64,000 bases of DNA from UBA940 sp045613745 (GTDB lineage: Bacteria; Bacteroidota; Bacteroidia; Bacteroidales; Rikenellaceae): assembly GCA_045613745.1 (NCBI GenBank), contig JAZLBP010000013.1, positions 62,001-126,000 on the forward strand, written 5' to 3'. Made by a program: the position numbers and the translations under genes. This document shows positions 43,429-51,920 of this stretch, piece by piece. The number at the start of each line of letters is the position of its first letter. Position 1 is the first letter of the stretch. The notes under the pieces were generated by a model, which was given only the letters and a program-made list of their open reading frames with translations, ran no database searches and was not told the DNA's origin.

Positions 43429-44814
43429 CTACTTGATTTTATCGTTAAACACTACTCGGGGGTCTTGAACCGAGCCGCTGATTGCCGCAGCCGCAGCCAC
43501 AGCAGCGCCACACAACATTGTGCGAGCACCGGGACCTTGACGTCCCTCGAAGTTACGGTTCGAGGTCGAAACGCTATACATTCCTGCGGGGATCTTGTCG
43601 TCGTTCATAGCGAGGCAAGCCGAACAACCGGGTTGACGCAGAGTGAAACCTGCCTCGGCAAGAATCTTGTCGAGTCCCTCCTCCAAAGCTTGTTTCTCAA
43701 CCATTTTCGAGCCGGGAACAATCCAAGCGGTCACACCCTCGGCCTTCTTGTGGCCTTGCACCAGATAGGTGAAGCGGCGAAGGTCCTCGATACGGCCGTT
43801 GGTACAGCTACCAACAAAGACATAATCAACCTTTTTGCCAATCATAGCCTCGCCCTCCTTGAAGTCCATATACTCCAAAGCCTTGGCGTCGCTACCCGCG
43901 GGGATAGTGCCACTGATGCCAACACCCATACCGGGGTTGGTACCATAGGTAATCATAGGCTCGATGTCGGCAGCGTCGAAGCGGTACTCCATATCGAATA
44001 CTGCATCGTCGTCGCTACGCAACTCGCGCCATTTCTCAACCAGAGCCTCAAACTCCTCGCCTTTGGCTACGCGGTTACGACCACGCAGATAGTCGAAAGT
44101 TGTTTGGTCGGGAGCAATCATACCACCACGAGCACCACACTCGATACTCATATTGCAGACGGTCATACGACCCTCCATCGACAGCGAGCGGATAGCCTCA
44201 CCTGCAAACTCGATGAAGTGGCCGGTACCACCCGAAGCCGAGATTTTCGAGATGATGTAGAGCACGATATCCTTTGCCTCAACACCTTTGCGCAGTTGGC
44301 CGTCAACGGTGATACGCATAGTTTTGGGTTTCGATTGGATAAGGCATTGGCTTGCCAGTACCATCTCCACCTCCGAGGTACCCACACCGAAAGCAACTGC
44401 ACCCATAGCGCCGTGAGTCGAGGTGTGGCTGTCACCACACACGATGGTCATACCGGGTTGGGTGAGTCCTTGCTCGGGGCCCATAATGTGAACGATACCA
44501 TGTCCCTCGTCGCCCATTTTGAACAGCTCGATGCCGTGTTGAGCACAGTTAGCAATCAGAGCGTCAACTTGTGCGCGCGCTTTGGGGTCTTTGATAGGTT
44601 GGTCTTGATTTTCGGTAGGGATGTCGTGGTCCATCGTTGCGGTAATTTGCGCGGGGCGAGCCACTTTGGCACCTCGGTTGTTGAGTCCGAGGAAAGCTAC
44701 GGGCGAAGTCACCTCGTGAATGTACTCACGGTCGATGTAGAGAACGCATCTTCCTCCGTCTTCGATGCGCACAGTGTGTGCATCCCAAATTTTGTCGAGA
44801 AGAGTTTTTCCCAT
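43429..44814 (-). CDS. leuC: Isopropylmalate/citramalate isomerase large subunit
   Basis: The [4Fe-4S] subunit of the isomerase. 461 residues, near the usual 465. CGDSHTSTHGAMGAVAFGVG (about 125-144) is the aconitase-family substrate block. The cluster cysteines lie in VGSCTNGR (near 340) and in GCSACLAM (near 400, a C-x-x-C pair). First gene of the leu operon, transcribed away from ilvD with a leader of roughly 140 nt. No leader peptide of the ilv type was found on this side. Confidence 0.96.
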   Translation of the reverse strand: MGKTLLDKIWDAHTVRIEDGGRCVLYIDREYIHEVTSPVAFLGLNNRGAKVARPAQITATMDHDIPTENQDQPIKDPKARAQVDALIANCAQHGIELFKMGDEGHGIVHIMGPEQGLTQPGMTIVCGDSHTSTHGAMGAVAFGVGTSEVEMVLASQCLIQSKPKTMRITVDGQLRKGVEAKDIVLYIISKISASGGTGHFIEFAGEAIRSLSMEGRMTVCNMSIECGARGGMIAPDQTTFDYLRGRNRVAKGEEFEALVEKWRELRSDDDAVFDMEYRFDAADIEPMITYGTNPGMGVGISGTIPAGSDAKALEYMDFKEGEAMIGKKVDYVFVGSCTNGRIEDLRRFTYLVQGHKKAEGVTAWIVPGSKMVEKQALEEGLDKILAEAGFTLRQPGCSACLAMNDDKIPAGMYSVSTSNRNFEGRQGPGARTMLCGAAVAAAAAISGSVQDPRVVFNDKIK

Positions 44815-44895
44815 TTTCGTTATTATTTTAAATATGTCTATAAATCTTGATAGAGTGCAAAAGTTTGGGTTATATGCTGACTATCAGTAGCTTGT

Positions 44896-44917
44896 CCGTC
44901 ACAAAAGAGAACGACGG
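44896..44917 (-). promoter_or_regulatory. Hairpin in the leuC leader
   Basis: CCGTC (44896-44900) pairs with GACGG (44913-44917) around a 12-nt loop in the leuC 5' region. It is short and has no T-run. Recorded because no other regulatory element was found for the leu operon. Confidence 0.3.
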
Positions 44918-44964
44918 AAGTGCAAGGTAATAATTTTTTTCGAGATTGATACACTTTCGCACCA

Positions 44965-44972
44965 CAAACTTA
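44965..44972 (-). promoter_or_regulatory. Candidate -7 element of the leu operon
   Basis: The minus strand reads TAAGTTTG (TAnnTTTG), with TTTG 16 bp further upstream (44992-44989), a short spacer. A second weaker candidate, TACCTTGC, is at 44929-44922. Positions 44993-45226, between this and the ilv promoter, hold no recognised gene or element. Confidence 0.5.
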
Positions 44973-45226
44973 CAATTTGCAATCGCCCCAAAACGTGGGT
45001 CACATCCCCAAAACGAACCCTATCTGCCTGATACTCCGCAGCATCGAACATAACGCCCCGCCACACAAAACCTCGCCACAGCCATTTGCAAGCCACATTG
45101 ATTACGATTTAACACATCCGCGGCAATATGTCAAAAATCAAACGACATCCACACCCTCGCAATGTACTAGCACACAATTATTTACAAGTAAATATAAAAA
45201 TGTTATTGAAAATATTTAATAATCTT

Positions 45227-45258
45227 CTTGCTAATCCGTCGAAAGTTGTTTACATTTG
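45227..45258 (+). promoter_or_regulatory. Promoter of the ilv operon
   Basis: CTTG (45227-45230), a 20-bp spacer and TACATTTG (45251-45258). Transcription would start near 45265, giving a short 5' end before the leader ORF at 45289. Confidence 0.75.
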
Positions 45259-45288
45259 CAGAAACGTTTTAACCCAAACTTAACTTTT

Positions 45289-45348
45289 ATGTCGGTGCGC
45301 CCTGACATCATCGCCATCGTGCTACTTATGGTGGTGCTATTGCACTAA
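45289..45348 (+). CDS. ilvL: Branched-chain amino acid leader peptide
   Basis: A 19-codon ORF, MSVRPDIIAIVLLMVVLLH, too short for ordinary gene calling. Eleven of its 19 residues are Ile (3), Val (4) or Leu (4), and residues 7-18 hold ten of them in twelve codons. It lies between the ilv promoter and an attenuator-like terminator, 107 bp before ilvD. The composition and position match the leader peptides of ilv operons in enteric bacteria, where ribosome stalling at these codons reports starvation for all three end products. The coding assignment comes from sequence; the attenuation role is inference from architecture. Confidence 0.85.
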   Translation: MSVRPDIIAIVLLMVVLLH

Positions 45349-45349
45349 T

Positions 45350-45428
45350 CCAAAGGGCCCTTGCGATACACATATTTGCGTACCAGCTTCGAGCCTCTCC
45401 GACCAGCAAGTTTGGAAGGGCTTTTTTT
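45350..45428 (+). promoter_or_regulatory. ilv attenuator: antiterminator and terminator
   Basis: Terminator: AGCCTCTCC (45392-45400) pairs with GGAAGGGCT (45414-45422) with one mismatch, followed by T7 (45422-45428). Antiterminator: CCAAA (45350-45354) and CTTGC (45360-45364) pair with GCAAGTTTGG (45406-45415); GCCCTT (45357-45362) can instead pair with AAGGGC (45416-45421). Either pairing excludes the terminator. The antiterminator 5' strand starts two bases after the leader stop (45346-45348). A ribosome that finishes the leader would cover it and let the terminator form, whereas one stalled on the Ile/Val/Leu codons would leave it free. Confidence 0.8.
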
Positions 45429-45455
45429 GTTTGATAGTAAGAGATTGTTTACGAT

Positions 45456-47288
45456 ATGGAAAAATCGATTAAACTCAGAAGTGCCGCTACGACCGAAACT
45501 CGTCGTATGGCAGGAGCGCGCAGCCTCTGGCGCGCCAACGGAATGAAGGACGAACACTTTGGTCGTCCCATCATCGGCATCGCCAACTCATTTACTCAAC
45601 TCGTGCCGGGTCACGTACACCTGCACGAAATAGGCCAACAGGTCAAGGCCGAAATCGAACGCCTCGGATGCTTTGCAGCCGAGTTCAACACCATCGCCAT
45701 CGACGACGGTATCGCAATGGGTCACGACGGTATGCTCTACTCGCTGCCCTCTCGCGAGATTATCGCCGATAGCGTGGAGTATATGGCAACTGCCCACAAG
45801 GTAGATGCTCTGGTGTGCATCAGCAACTGCGACAAGATTACTCCCGGTATGCTGATGGCAACTATGCGTCTGAACATCCCCACCATCTTTGTGAGTGGAG
45901 GTCCTATGGAGGCCGGCAACTTCGAGGGTGGCAAGGCTGACCTTATCACCGCAATGGTTAAGGCTGCCGATGAGAGTATGGACGACGCACGCGTAGCAGA
46001 ATTGGAGCGTCGCGCCTGTCCCGGTTGCGGCTGCTGTTCGGGTATGTTCACCGCCAACTCGATGAACTCGCTGACCGAAGCACTCGGCATGGCACAAGCG
46101 GGTAACGGTACCATTTTGGCTACCCACGCCAACCGCCGCCGCCTATTCGAGAAGGCTGCTCGCCGTATTGTCGAGATGGCCGAGAGCTACTACTTCAAGG
46201 GCGACGAATCGGTTCTGCCCAAGAACATCGCAACCCGCGCTGCATTTATGAACGCAATGGCGCTGGACATCGCAATGGGTGGATCGTCGAACACCGTACT
46301 CCACTTGCTGGCTGTTGCTCGTGAGGCAGGAGTTGACTTTACTATGAAAGACATCGACGCGTTGAGCCGCCGTGTACCTGTGTTGTGCAAGGTGTCGCCC
46401 AACTCAGCATATCATATCGAGGATGTAAACCGCGCAGGCGGTATTGCAGCAATTTTGGGTCTGCTGGCTCGCCGCGGAGTGCTCGACACTTCGGTAGGTC
46501 GCGTTGACTACCCCACCCTTGCTGCCTACCTCGATGCCAACGACATCGCAAGTGAGAACTTCACCGACGAGGCTCGCAACAACTTCCTGAGCGCCCCCAG
46601 CGGCCTGCTCAACATCGGTCTTGGCGAGAACAACAACTACTACGAGGAGTTTGACACCGACCGCGAGAAGGGTTGCATCCGCGACTTCGAGCACGCATAC
46701 TTCAACGACGGAGGCCTGGGTGTGCTGTTCGGCAACATCGCCAAAGATGGCTGTATCATCAAAACCGCAGGTGTGGACGAGGCTCTGTTCCACTTCGAGG
46801 GCTCGGCTCGCGTGTATGAGTCGCAAGAGCAAGCAATGAACGGTATTCTGGGTGACGAGGTTAAAGCTGGCGACGTGGTAGTAATCCGCTACGAGGGTCC
46901 CAAAGGTGGCCCCGGTATGCAGGAGATGCTCTACCCCACTTCGTACTTGAAGAGCAAACACCTCGACAAACAGTGCGCGCTGATTACCGACGGTCGTTTC
47001 TCGGGTGGTACCAGCGGTCTGTCGATTGGTCACATCTCGCCCGAGGCTGCGGCAGCAGGTGAGATTGCACTGATTCAAACAGGCGACAAGATTGTCATCG
47101 ACATCCCCTCGCGCAGCATCAACCTCGAAGTTAGCGACGAGGTGCTGGCCGAGCGTCGTGCCGCAATCACCGAGTATGCTCCCGTAAACCGCGACCGCGT
47201 TGTTCCCCGCTCACTGCGTGCCTATGCAATGCTGGTTAGCTCGGCCGACAAGGGTGCTGTTCGTATGCTGCCCGGCGAAGACAAATAA
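45456..47288 (+). CDS. ilvD: Dihydroxy-acid dehydratase
   Basis: Dehydrates dihydroxyisovalerate and dihydroxymethylvalerate to the 2-oxo acids in the shared valine, leucine and isoleucine pathway. 610 residues. The Fe-S cluster region is visible: CISNCDKITPGM with cysteines at 121 and 125, and the cluster ligand block ACPGCGCCSGMFTANSM near 188-204. DGRFSGGTSGLSIGHISPEA near the C-terminus is a family signature. First structural gene behind the leader-peptide attenuator; ilvB follows after 29 bp. Confidence 0.97.
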   Translation: MEKSIKLRSAATTETRRMAGARSLWRANGMKDEHFGRPIIGIANSFTQLVPGHVHLHEIGQQVKAEIERLGCFAAEFNTIAIDDGIAMGHDGMLYSLPSREIIADSVEYMATAHKVDALVCISNCDKITPGMLMATMRLNIPTIFVSGGPMEAGNFEGGKADLITAMVKAADESMDDARVAELERRACPGCGCCSGMFTANSMNSLTEALGMAQAGNGTILATHANRRRLFEKAARRIVEMAESYYFKGDESVLPKNIATRAAFMNAMALDIAMGGSSNTVLHLLAVAREAGVDFTMKDIDALSRRVPVLCKVSPNSAYHIEDVNRAGGIAAILGLLARRGVLDTSVGRVDYPTLAAYLDANDIASENFTDEARNNFLSAPSGLLNIGLGENNNYYEEFDTDREKGCIRDFEHAYFNDGGLGVLFGNIAKDGCIIKTAGVDEALFHFEGSARVYESQEQAMNGILGDEVKAGDVVVIRYEGPKGGPGMQEMLYPTSYLKSKHLDKQCALITDGRFSGGTSGLSIGHISPEAAAAGEIALIQTGDKIVIDIPSRSINLEVSDEVLAERRAAITEYAPVNRDRVVPRSLRAYAMLVSSADKGAVRMLPGEDK

Positions 47289-47317
47289 AGAAATACCAAA
47301 CTTAACATAAACTCAAA

Positions 47318-49024
47318 ATGAACGAAAAACGACTTATGACCGGAGGTGAGGCGATGCTCGAAGTATTGCTTCACGAAGGTGTGGACACCATTTTCGGCTA
47401 TCCGGGTGGTGGCATTATGCCGTTTTACAACTCTTTGTATGATTACACCGACCGCATCCGCCACATTCTGATGCGTCACGAGCAGGGATGTGTGCACGCG
47501 GCACAAGGATATGCCCGCACAAGTGGACGTGTGGGTGTCGCAGTGGTAACTTCGGGCCCCGGTGCAACCAACACCATCACTGGTCTGGCCGACGCTATGC
47601 TGGACTCGACTCCTATGGTTGTCATCAGTGGCCAGGTGCCCTTGTCGCTGCTTGGTAGCGACGCCTTCCAAGAGGTAAACTACGTTGGTATGTCGCAGGT
47701 TGTAACCAAATGGACCTGCCAGATCAAACACGCCTCGGAGATTGCCGACGTTATGGCACGCGCATTCTACATTGCACGTTCGGGTCGTCCCGGCCCCGTA
47801 GCCATCGACTTTACAAAGAACGCACAACAAGAGATGGTTGAGCTGAACTACAAATCGCTCAACTTCATTCGCGGATACGTTCCCTCGCCCGAACCCGATA
47901 TGGAGCAAATCCAAGAGGCAGCACGCCTTATCAACAGCGCCAAGAAACCTATGGCTCTGGTTGGTCAGGGTGTCACCCTCGCAGGTGCCGAGAAAGCCCT
48001 CGACGAGTTCCTCTCCAAGAGTGGTATCCCCGCAGGTAGAACTATGCTCGGTCTGGCTGCTCTGCCCTCGGACCACCCCCTCAACATCGGTATGTTGGGT
48101 ATGCACGGCTGCTACGCCGCAAACATCAAGAACGAGGAGTGCGACCTGCTGATTGCACTGGGTATGCGCTTCGACGACCGCGTGACTTGCGCCGTAAACA
48201 AGTATGCCCTCAACGCCAAGGTTGTTCATTTGGAGATTGACCCCGCCGAGATTAATAAAATCATCAAAGCCGACGCTCCCGTACTGGGTGACTTGGCAAA
48301 GACCCTACCCCTGCTGACCGAGGCTATCGAGAAGCGCGAGCACAACGAGTGGATGGCCGAACTCAAAGCGGCCAACGAGTTGGAGTACCAAAAGGTCATC
48401 AAAGAGGCTTTGAACCCCACCGAAGGCCACATCCGTATGGGTGAGGTTGTGCGCGCAGTTTCGACCGCCTACAACGACGACGCAGTGTTGGTTACCGACG
48501 TAGGCCAACAACAGCTGATGGCAACCCGTTATTTCCGTTTCCGCTCGCCTCGTAGCGTTGTGACCTCGGGAGGTTTGGGAACAATGGGATTCGGTCTGCC
48601 CGCAGCCATCGGTGCAAAGCTGGGTACCCCCGAGCGCGACGTATGTCTGTTTGTGGGTGACGGCGGTCTGCAAATGACCATTCAGGAGCTGACCACCATT
48701 ATGCAAACCGAGGTGGATGTCAAGATTATTCTGCTCAACAACTTCTATCTGGGTAACGTACGCCAATGGCAAGAGATGTTCTTCGACCACCGCTACTCGT
48801 TCACCGATTTGATTGACCCCGACTTCGAACTTATTGCCAAAGCCAATAAAATTGGTTATACTTGCGTCGAGAAGCGCGAGGATTTGGCAGCCGCAATCGC
48901 CGAGATGAAGGCGTCAAAAGGCTCTTTCTTGTTGGAAGTCAGAGTAGAACGCGAAGACAACGTACTGCCTATGGTTGCCCCCGGAGCAGGTGTGTCGGAG
49001 ATGATGTTGGAGTATAAAAAGTAA
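47318..49024 (+). CDS. ilvB: Acetolactate synthase large (catalytic) subunit
   Basis: ThDP-dependent condensation of pyruvate with pyruvate or 2-oxobutyrate. 568 residues. The catalytic glutamate is E55 in RHEQGCVHAAQGYAR. Three domains are clear: Pyr (1-165), central FAD-binding (about 190-325) and PP, with the ThDP-Mg motif VGDGGLQMT...NNFYLGNVRQW near 445-480. The small subunit gene starts 13 bp downstream. Regulated with the operon by the upstream attenuator. Confidence 0.97.
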   Translation: MNEKRLMTGGEAMLEVLLHEGVDTIFGYPGGGIMPFYNSLYDYTDRIRHILMRHEQGCVHAAQGYARTSGRVGVAVVTSGPGATNTITGLADAMLDSTPMVVISGQVPLSLLGSDAFQEVNYVGMSQVVTKWTCQIKHASEIADVMARAFYIARSGRPGPVAIDFTKNAQQEMVELNYKSLNFIRGYVPSPEPDMEQIQEAARLINSAKKPMALVGQGVTLAGAEKALDEFLSKSGIPAGRTMLGLAALPSDHPLNIGMLGMHGCYAANIKNEECDLLIALGMRFDDRVTCAVNKYALNAKVVHLEIDPAEINKIIKADAPVLGDLAKTLPLLTEAIEKREHNEWMAELKAANELEYQKVIKEALNPTEGHIRMGEVVRAVSTAYNDDAVLVTDVGQQQLMATRYFRFRSPRSVVTSGGLGTMGFGLPAAIGAKLGTPERDVCLFVGDGGLQMTIQELTTIMQTEVDVKIILLNNFYLGNVRQWQEMFFDHRYSFTDLIDPDFELIAKANKIGYTCVEKREDLAAAIAEMKASKGSFLLEVRVEREDNVLPMVAPGAGVSEMMLEYKK

Positions 49025-49037
49025 AAACTTGTGAGAT

Positions 49038-49592
49038 ATGGTTATGTCGAATAATACAGAAAAGAGAGAGTTTGTAATCACAGTCTTCTCTGAGAACAAG
49101 GTCGGTCTGCTGGGTCAGATTACCTCGATTTTCACCTATCACAATGTCAACATCGAGAGCCTTACCACTTCGGAGTCGGCTATCGCAGGCATTCACAAGT
49201 TCACCATCGTTGTGTGCGAAACCACCGAAAAGGTGGAGCGTATGATTAAACAGGTGGAAAAACGTGTTGACATCCTCAAAGCATTCGCCTACGAACCCGA
49301 AGATGTGGTTATGCAAGAGATTGCTCTCTATAAAGTGGCTCTGCACAAGAACGTCGAGCAGTTGGTGCGCAAGTATCAGTTGCGTATCCTCGAAATCTCG
49401 GACGACTATATCGTAATCGAGAAGACAGGACACAAGAACGAGACCGCAGCGCTGTTCGAGGAGTTGAAACCCTATGGCGTTTATCAGTTTGTCCGTTCGG
49501 GTTCGATTGCCGTTGTTAAGTCACAACGCGAGTTGCTCGACGAGTACTTGGCAAAAATGAACAAACTCGAACAAGAGGCTAACAACAATTAA
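49038..49592 (+). CDS. ilvN: Acetolactate synthase regulatory subunit
   Basis: Raises activity of IlvB and confers valine feedback inhibition. 184 residues with an N-terminal ACT domain (EFVITVFSENKVGLLGQITSIFTYHNVNIESLT, containing the GLL-x-QI valine-site region) and a C-terminal small-subunit domain. ATGs at 49038 and 49044 are both possible starts. A 104-bp gap, longer than the others in the operon, precedes ilvC. Confidence 0.94.
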   Translation: MVMSNNTEKREFVITVFSENKVGLLGQITSIFTYHNVNIESLTTSESAIAGIHKFTIVVCETTEKVERMIKQVEKRVDILKAFAYEPEDVVMQEIALYKVALHKNVEQLVRKYQLRILEISDDYIVIEKTGHKNETAALFEELKPYGVYQFVRSGSIAVVKSQRELLDEYLAKMNKLEQEANNN

Positions 49593-49696
49593 TACGAGGA
49601 GGGGGGCGTAACAAAACATCCACCCACCCCACGTTAGCAAATTTGAAATACATTTTAGAAATAGAACAATATTTAAAAACTTAAAAACTTAATATT

Positions 49697-50743
49697 ATGG
49701 CAAAAATGATTTTTGGTGGCGTTGAAGAGAACGTCGTAACCAGAACAGAGTTTCCTCTGGAGAAAGCACTTGAAACACTGAAAGATGAGACCATCGCCGT
49801 TATCGGTTATGGTGTACAAGGCCCCGGCCAAAGCCTCAACCTGCGTGACAACGGTTTCAACGTAATCGTTGGCCAACGCAAAGGCGGTAAATCGTGGGAG
49901 AAAGCAATCGCTGACGGTTGGGTTCCCGGCGAGACTTTGTTCGACATCGAGGAGGCTGCTGAGCGCGGTACCATCATCCAATTTCTGTTGTCGGATGCAG
50001 GTCAAATCGACGCTTGGCCCAAAATCCAAAAATACCTGACCCCCGGTAAAGCCCTCTACTTCTCGCACGGCTTCGGTATCACCTACAAAGAGCGCACCGG
50101 CATCGTTCCTCCCGCAGACGTGGACGTTATTCTGGTTGCTCCCAAAGGTTCGGGTACCTCGCTCCGTCGTATGTTCTTGCAAGGTCGTGGCTTGAACTCG
50201 AGCTACGCTATCTTCCAAGACGCTACCGGCAAAGCTTGGGATCGCGTAATCGCACTGGGTGTAGGTGTAGGTTCGGGCTACCTGTTCGAGACTACCTTCA
50301 AGAAAGAGGTTTATAGCGACCTTACCGGTGAGCGTGGTACTCTGATGGGTGCTATCCAAGGTATCTTCGCTGCTCAATACGACACCCTGCGTGCCAAAGG
50401 TCACACTCCCTCGGAGGCTTTCAACGAGACCGTAGAGGAGCTGACTCAAAGCCTTATGCCTCTGGTATCGGAGAACGGTATGGACTGGATGTACGCAAAC
50501 TGCTCGACCACCGCACAACGTGGTGCTCTGGCCTGGTGGAAAAAATTCCGCGATGCAACCAAACCCGTATTCGAGGAGCTGTACAGCGAGGTTGAGTGTG
50601 GTAACGAGGCTCAACGTTCGATCGACTCGAACAGCCAACCCGACTACCGCGTGAAACTCGAAGAGGAGCTCAAAGAGATGCGCGAGTCGGAGATGTGGCA
50701 AACCGGTATCGTTGTTCGCCAACTCCGCCCCGAGAACAACTAA
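49697..50743 (+). CDS. ilvC: Ketol-acid reductoisomerase
   Basis: Isomerises and reduces acetolactate or acetohydroxybutyrate. 348 residues. The dinucleotide motif is GYGVQGPGQSLNLRDNGF (about 36-53), closer to the fungal form (GYGSQG-x-GQ-LNLRDNG) than to the E. coli GYGSQAQ type; this branch is common in Bacteroidota. The RKGGKSW loop after the beta2 strand would bind the NADPH phosphate. Last gene of the ilv operon, closed by a strong terminator. No separate promoter with a good consensus was found in the 104-bp gap before it. Confidence 0.95.
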   Translation: MAKMIFGGVEENVVTRTEFPLEKALETLKDETIAVIGYGVQGPGQSLNLRDNGFNVIVGQRKGGKSWEKAIADGWVPGETLFDIEEAAERGTIIQFLLSDAGQIDAWPKIQKYLTPGKALYFSHGFGITYKERTGIVPPADVDVILVAPKGSGTSLRRMFLQGRGLNSSYAIFQDATGKAWDRVIALGVGVGSGYLFETTFKKEVYSDLTGERGTLMGAIQGIFAAQYDTLRAKGHTPSEAFNETVEELTQSLMPLVSENGMDWMYANCSTTAQRGALAWWKKFRDATKPVFEELYSEVECGNEAQRSIDSNSQPDYRVKLEEELKEMRESEMWQTGIVVRQLRPENN

Positions 50744-50764
50744 TCCTAACCCGTTTAGGAATAC

Positions 50765-50799
50765 AAAAAAAGGCTGTCCTATTTGGACAGCCTTTTTTT
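50765..50799. terminator. Terminator of the ilv operon
   Basis: A 15-bp perfect stem, AAAAAAAGGCTGTCC (50765-50779) with 50785-50799, has a 5-nt loop. It probably works in both directions, also ending the convergent AraC-type gene. Its GGCTGTCC core is the same as in the lpxA terminator. Confidence 0.9.
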
Positions 50800-50848
50800 G
50801 TTGTTGGCCGTTGACTTGGGGCATCATTACCTTTTTTGGGCGATGTCA

Positions 50849-51766
50849 CTAACGGCCTTTTGACACTTCGTCTTTTATCTTTCTGTACTCCTTCGGAGAC
50901 TTTCCCGTAACTCTCTTGACATACTTGCCAAATACAGACTGTGAGGGAAAATAAAGGTAGTCGCTGATTTGCTGTATAGTCATATTTGTAGAGAGAAGCA
51001 GAGCCTTAATCTCTGTAATCACATAATCTTCAATAATATCCGATGCTGTTCTACCCGACACCTCTTTGACGACTTGCGATAGATGCTTTGCTGTAATGCA
51101 AAGTTTATCTGCATAGAATCTAACCTCTCTCTGCGTTTTGAAATGCTTGCCAACAGCCTCTAAAAAAGCAGTATATATGCCATCTTGCCTATTTATACCC
51201 GCTGCACAAGCACTCATATCGTGCTTCATATGCGAGTAACCATAAAACATTGCGAGGGTAAGATGGCGCACTGCATCAATCTTAAATTCAGAATGTGGCG
51301 ACTGCACAATATTTTTAAGTAGCCCATAATACTCGCTAAATACATTTTGATCTTTATCAAGGTTGATTAGCGGGTTGTTAATCATTGACGAGTACAATCT
51401 GTGAGTGTACCTGCTCTCTGTTCCCACAAATAGGCTATCGGCGAATATTTCAGACATTGCAATAGCTCGTCCTTGTAAATCGTTTGAGTAGCCGATTAAC
51501 TCGCAAGTTTGTCCTGACATTATAATAATTACAGCTGGGGCCTTTACACGATACTTGTGCATATCTATTTTGAACACAGCCTCTCCTTTGTCATAGATAA
51601 TAGCCATCGACATATCAATCTTGAATGGTTCATCAGCAATTACCCTTTCAGCTCGAATGGCATTAGCATCTTCTATCAACAGCACGTCTGTTCCAATTCG
51701 GAGATTTTCAGGCGTGATTTCTTTTATTGAGTTACGCCATTTGTAGGATATAATTCGATTTTTCAT
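50849..51766 (-). CDS. AraC-family transcriptional regulator
   Basis: A 305-residue regulator with an AraC-type DNA-binding domain in the last 100 residues: ADKLCITAKHLSQVVKEVSGRT (first helix-turn-helix) and TIQQISDYLYFPSQSVFGKYVKRVTGKSPKEYRK (second). The N-terminal 190 residues look like a cupin-type sensor (FKIDMHKYRVKAPAVIIIMSGQ), as in Bacteroidota AraC proteins next to reductases or transporters. Codon use is clearly more AT-rich than in the ilv genes beside it, suggesting recent transfer. A small-protein gene is transcribed divergently across 154 bp and is the nearest candidate target. Its effector is unknown. Confidence 0.88.
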   Translation of the reverse strand: MKNRIISYKWRNSIKEITPENLRIGTDVLLIEDANAIRAERVIADEPFKIDMSMAIIYDKGEAVFKIDMHKYRVKAPAVIIIMSGQTCELIGYSNDLQGRAIAMSEIFADSLFVGTESRYTHRLYSSMINNPLINLDKDQNVFSEYYGLLKNIVQSPHSEFKIDAVRHLTLAMFYGYSHMKHDMSACAAGINRQDGIYTAFLEAVGKHFKTQREVRFYADKLCITAKHLSQVVKEVSGRTASDIIEDYVITEIKALLLSTNMTIQQISDYLYFPSQSVFGKYVKRVTGKSPKEYRKIKDEVSKGR

Positions 51767-51780
51767 ACGACTGATTTTCG

Positions 51781-51788
51781 CAAATATA
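51781..51788 (-). promoter_or_regulatory. -7 promoter element of the AraC-type gene
   Basis: The minus strand reads TATATTTG, 15 bp before the start codon, so the mRNA leader would be very short. Confidence 0.6.
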
Positions 51789-51885
51789 CTAAAATAACGT
51801 ACGACAATATATTTTCATTGGGCACATTCCGTGCTCTATACCAATAATTCGGTTTTCTGTCAAATTTTCACATTGAAAATAGCTA

Positions 51886-51893
51886 TACATTTG
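51886..51893 (+). promoter_or_regulatory. -7 promoter element of the small helical protein gene
   Basis: TACATTTG lies 28 bp before the ATG at 51921. It decides against the longer ORF start at 51831, which is upstream of this promoter. Confidence 0.65.
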
Positions 51894-51920
51894 CAGTGTA
51901 ATTTAATTGATAAAAATGTT

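Noticed and set aside
41361..43436. A 691-codon plus-strand frame opposite leuA/cimA and leuD
   Set aside because: Antisense shadow of two enzyme genes with intact motifs.
44899..45096. A 65-codon minus-strand frame in the leu-ilv intergenic region
   Set aside because: It overlaps the candidate leu promoter and has no homology-like features; probably chance.
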